DNA of 47,801 nucleotides from Lobulomyces angularis. Its lineage: Eukaryota; Chytridiomycota; Chytridiomycetes; Lobulomycetales; Lobulomycetaceae. Positions within the stretch are counted from its first letter, which is position 1, and each line of letters opens with the position of its first letter. Shown here piece after piece: positions 46,831-47,801 of this stretch. Under the pieces are notes generated by a model. The model ran no database searches. It was not told the DNA's origin and was given only the letters and a program-made list of their open reading frames with translations. The stretch spans positions 1-47,801 of the forward strand of contig JADHYX010000152.1 of assembly GCA_027604685.1 (NCBI GenBank). Reading direction: 5' to 3'. Made by a program: the position numbers and the translations under genes.

Positions 46831-47492
46831 ATGCTATCCACTGTTAAAATTCATATCAAGTCAAGTAAAGGTAATTTAAGCTTGCTGCCAGCTAAAAGAT
46901 TTTATCATGAGAAAGTAATTGATCATTATGAGGTAAAATTTAACATCTGTTTTTATAATTTAACATTTCCATAGAATCCCCGTAATGTAGGTTCTCTTGA
47001 TAAAAAGAATATAAATGTTGGAACAGGATTAGTGGGCGCTCCAGGTATGACTGAATTTTATTTGTTTTTGGAAAAATTTATAAACAGCTATATGTATTTT
47101 AAAAATATTTATTTTTTTGTAATTATAGCATGTGGAGATGTTATGAAATTGCAAATATTAGTTGACGATAATGGAAAAATTCAAGAAGTTAAATTTAAAA
47201 CCTTTGGGTGTGGTTCAGCTATTGCCTCATCCAGTTATGTTACTGAGCATATCAAAGGTATGTCAGTACTAGATGCTGGGAAAATAAAAAACACAGAGAT
47301 TGCCAAAGAGTTATCATTACCTCCTGGTAAGCAGTATTTTTTTTTAATTTAAAAATTTTTTTTTTTTTTAAAGTGAAATTGCATTGTTCAATGTTAGCGG
47401 AGGATGCAATTAAAAGTGCTATCAAAGACTGGGAGAGTAAATCTGCGTTGCGGGGAAAAAAGTTTGTTCAAGCGGAAGCAATGGCAGTATAA
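46831..47492 (+). CDS. ISU1: IscU, mitochondrial iron-sulfur cluster scaffold protein
   Basis: IscU assembles [2Fe-2S] clusters in the mitochondrial matrix with the Nfs1-Isd11 desulfurase and frataxin, and hands them on through the Hsp70/Jac1 pair. Exons 46831-46932, 46975-47044, 47129-47326 and 47374-47492 give 162 residues. A basic presequence (MLSTVKIHIKSSKGNLSLLP) precedes YHEKVIDHYENPRNVG. All three cluster-ligand cysteines are present (GAPACGDVM, KTFGCGSAIASSS, KLHCSMLAEDA), as is the chaperone recognition motif LPPVK, split by intron 3. I prefer the ATG at 46831 over 46786 because it gives a compact presequence; both are in frame. An early-branching fungus that keeps mitochondrial ISC assembly is implied. 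Confidence 0.95.
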
Positions 47493-47801
47493 CTTTTTTT
47501 ATTAGTATTTAATGATACCTTATATATTTTTGTTATTTTTTTTTTTATTTTATTTTTTTAAAACAATTGAAACTTAAGTTTTCCACGATTTATTACCAAT
47601 ATTAAAACATTTATCTCATTAAGCATAATTATAATTTTTTTTTTTTTAACTTCCTTCTGTCAATACTTTGAATATTTAATTAGAACTACCGTTATTAAAC
47701 AATTTTGAGAAATCAGGCTTTTTGGATATTTGCATGCCACAAAAAATTCAAACCAAAAATGCCTCGAAATATTTTAGTAGATTAAAAAACAAAAAAAAAA
47801 A
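47493..47801. other. 3' flank of IscU, no gene seen
   Basis: AT-rich sequence with long T and A tracts, probably the IscU 3' UTR and spacer. The final 20 nt are nearly pure A. No open frame of note. Confidence 0.4.

Noticed and set aside
1..47801. tRNA, rRNA, CRISPR or intact transposon
   Set aside because: No cloverleaf consensus boxes, rRNA-like conserved blocks, spaced direct repeats or transposase/integrase motifs were visible.

Overview
The window looks like nuclear DNA of an early-diverging, AT-rich, compact fungus. My inference is Cryptomycota/Rozella-like, or another zoosporic fungal relative. The reasons are strong AT richness, short GT-AG introns (mostly 36-110 nt) in nearly every gene, mixed gene orientation with short spacers, and gene content. 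That content includes a ciliary Fused-type kinase, a mitochondrial IscU, a PP1 glycogen-targeting subunit, an ERV2-type oxidase and an SR protein. I see no operons, tRNAs, rRNAs or CRISPR arrays. Gene models were spliced by hand; junctions were chosen where reading frame and family motifs agree.

Layout. 1-2.9 kb: decayed coding-like sequence. 2955-3657 (+): ERV2-like sulfhydryl oxidase. 3910-5851 (-): secreted protein of a C39-like family that appears to lack its catalytic Cys. 6853-21016 (+): one 11-exon gene for a roughly 4,550-residue protein. It carries two glycosyltransferase domains, Ser/Thr-rich mucin-like repeats, two copies of a Cys-rich/IPT-like/REJ-like ectodomain, a C-terminal membrane helix and a cytoplasmic tail with a PPxY motif. 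21381-23091 (-): CBM21/RVxF PP1-targeting subunit. 24118-24612 (-): ML-domain lipid-binding protein. 25547-26986 (+): DNA polymerase family X homologue in which the catalytic aspartates and the lyase lysine all appear replaced. 28196-29033 (+): RRM/RS splicing factor. 29199-29636 (-): possible proteasome-assembly chaperone 3 homologue. 29975-33419 (+): class II (bacterial-type) HMG-CoA reductase with a long unrecognised C-terminal extension. 33665-38323 (-): six-TM cyclic-nucleotide phosphodiesterase with a 4-nt microexon. 38552-43700 (-): Fused/STK36-like kinase. 43991-46121 (-): single-pass membrane protein whose N-terminus resembles the Crinkler header. 46831-47492 (+): IscU.

The genes do not form one pathway. 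Several recurrent themes fit a zoosporic, host-interacting cell: surface adhesion and glycosylation (giant protein), secreted lumenal chemistry (ERV2, ML, C39-like), cyclic-nucleotide signalling (PDE), flagellar assembly (Fused) and mitochondrial Fe-S assembly. The best candidates for something undescribed are the glycosyltransferase-mucin-REJ fusion and the apparently inactive polymerase X homologue. The extended class II HMG-CoA reductase and the Crinkler-header membrane protein come next.
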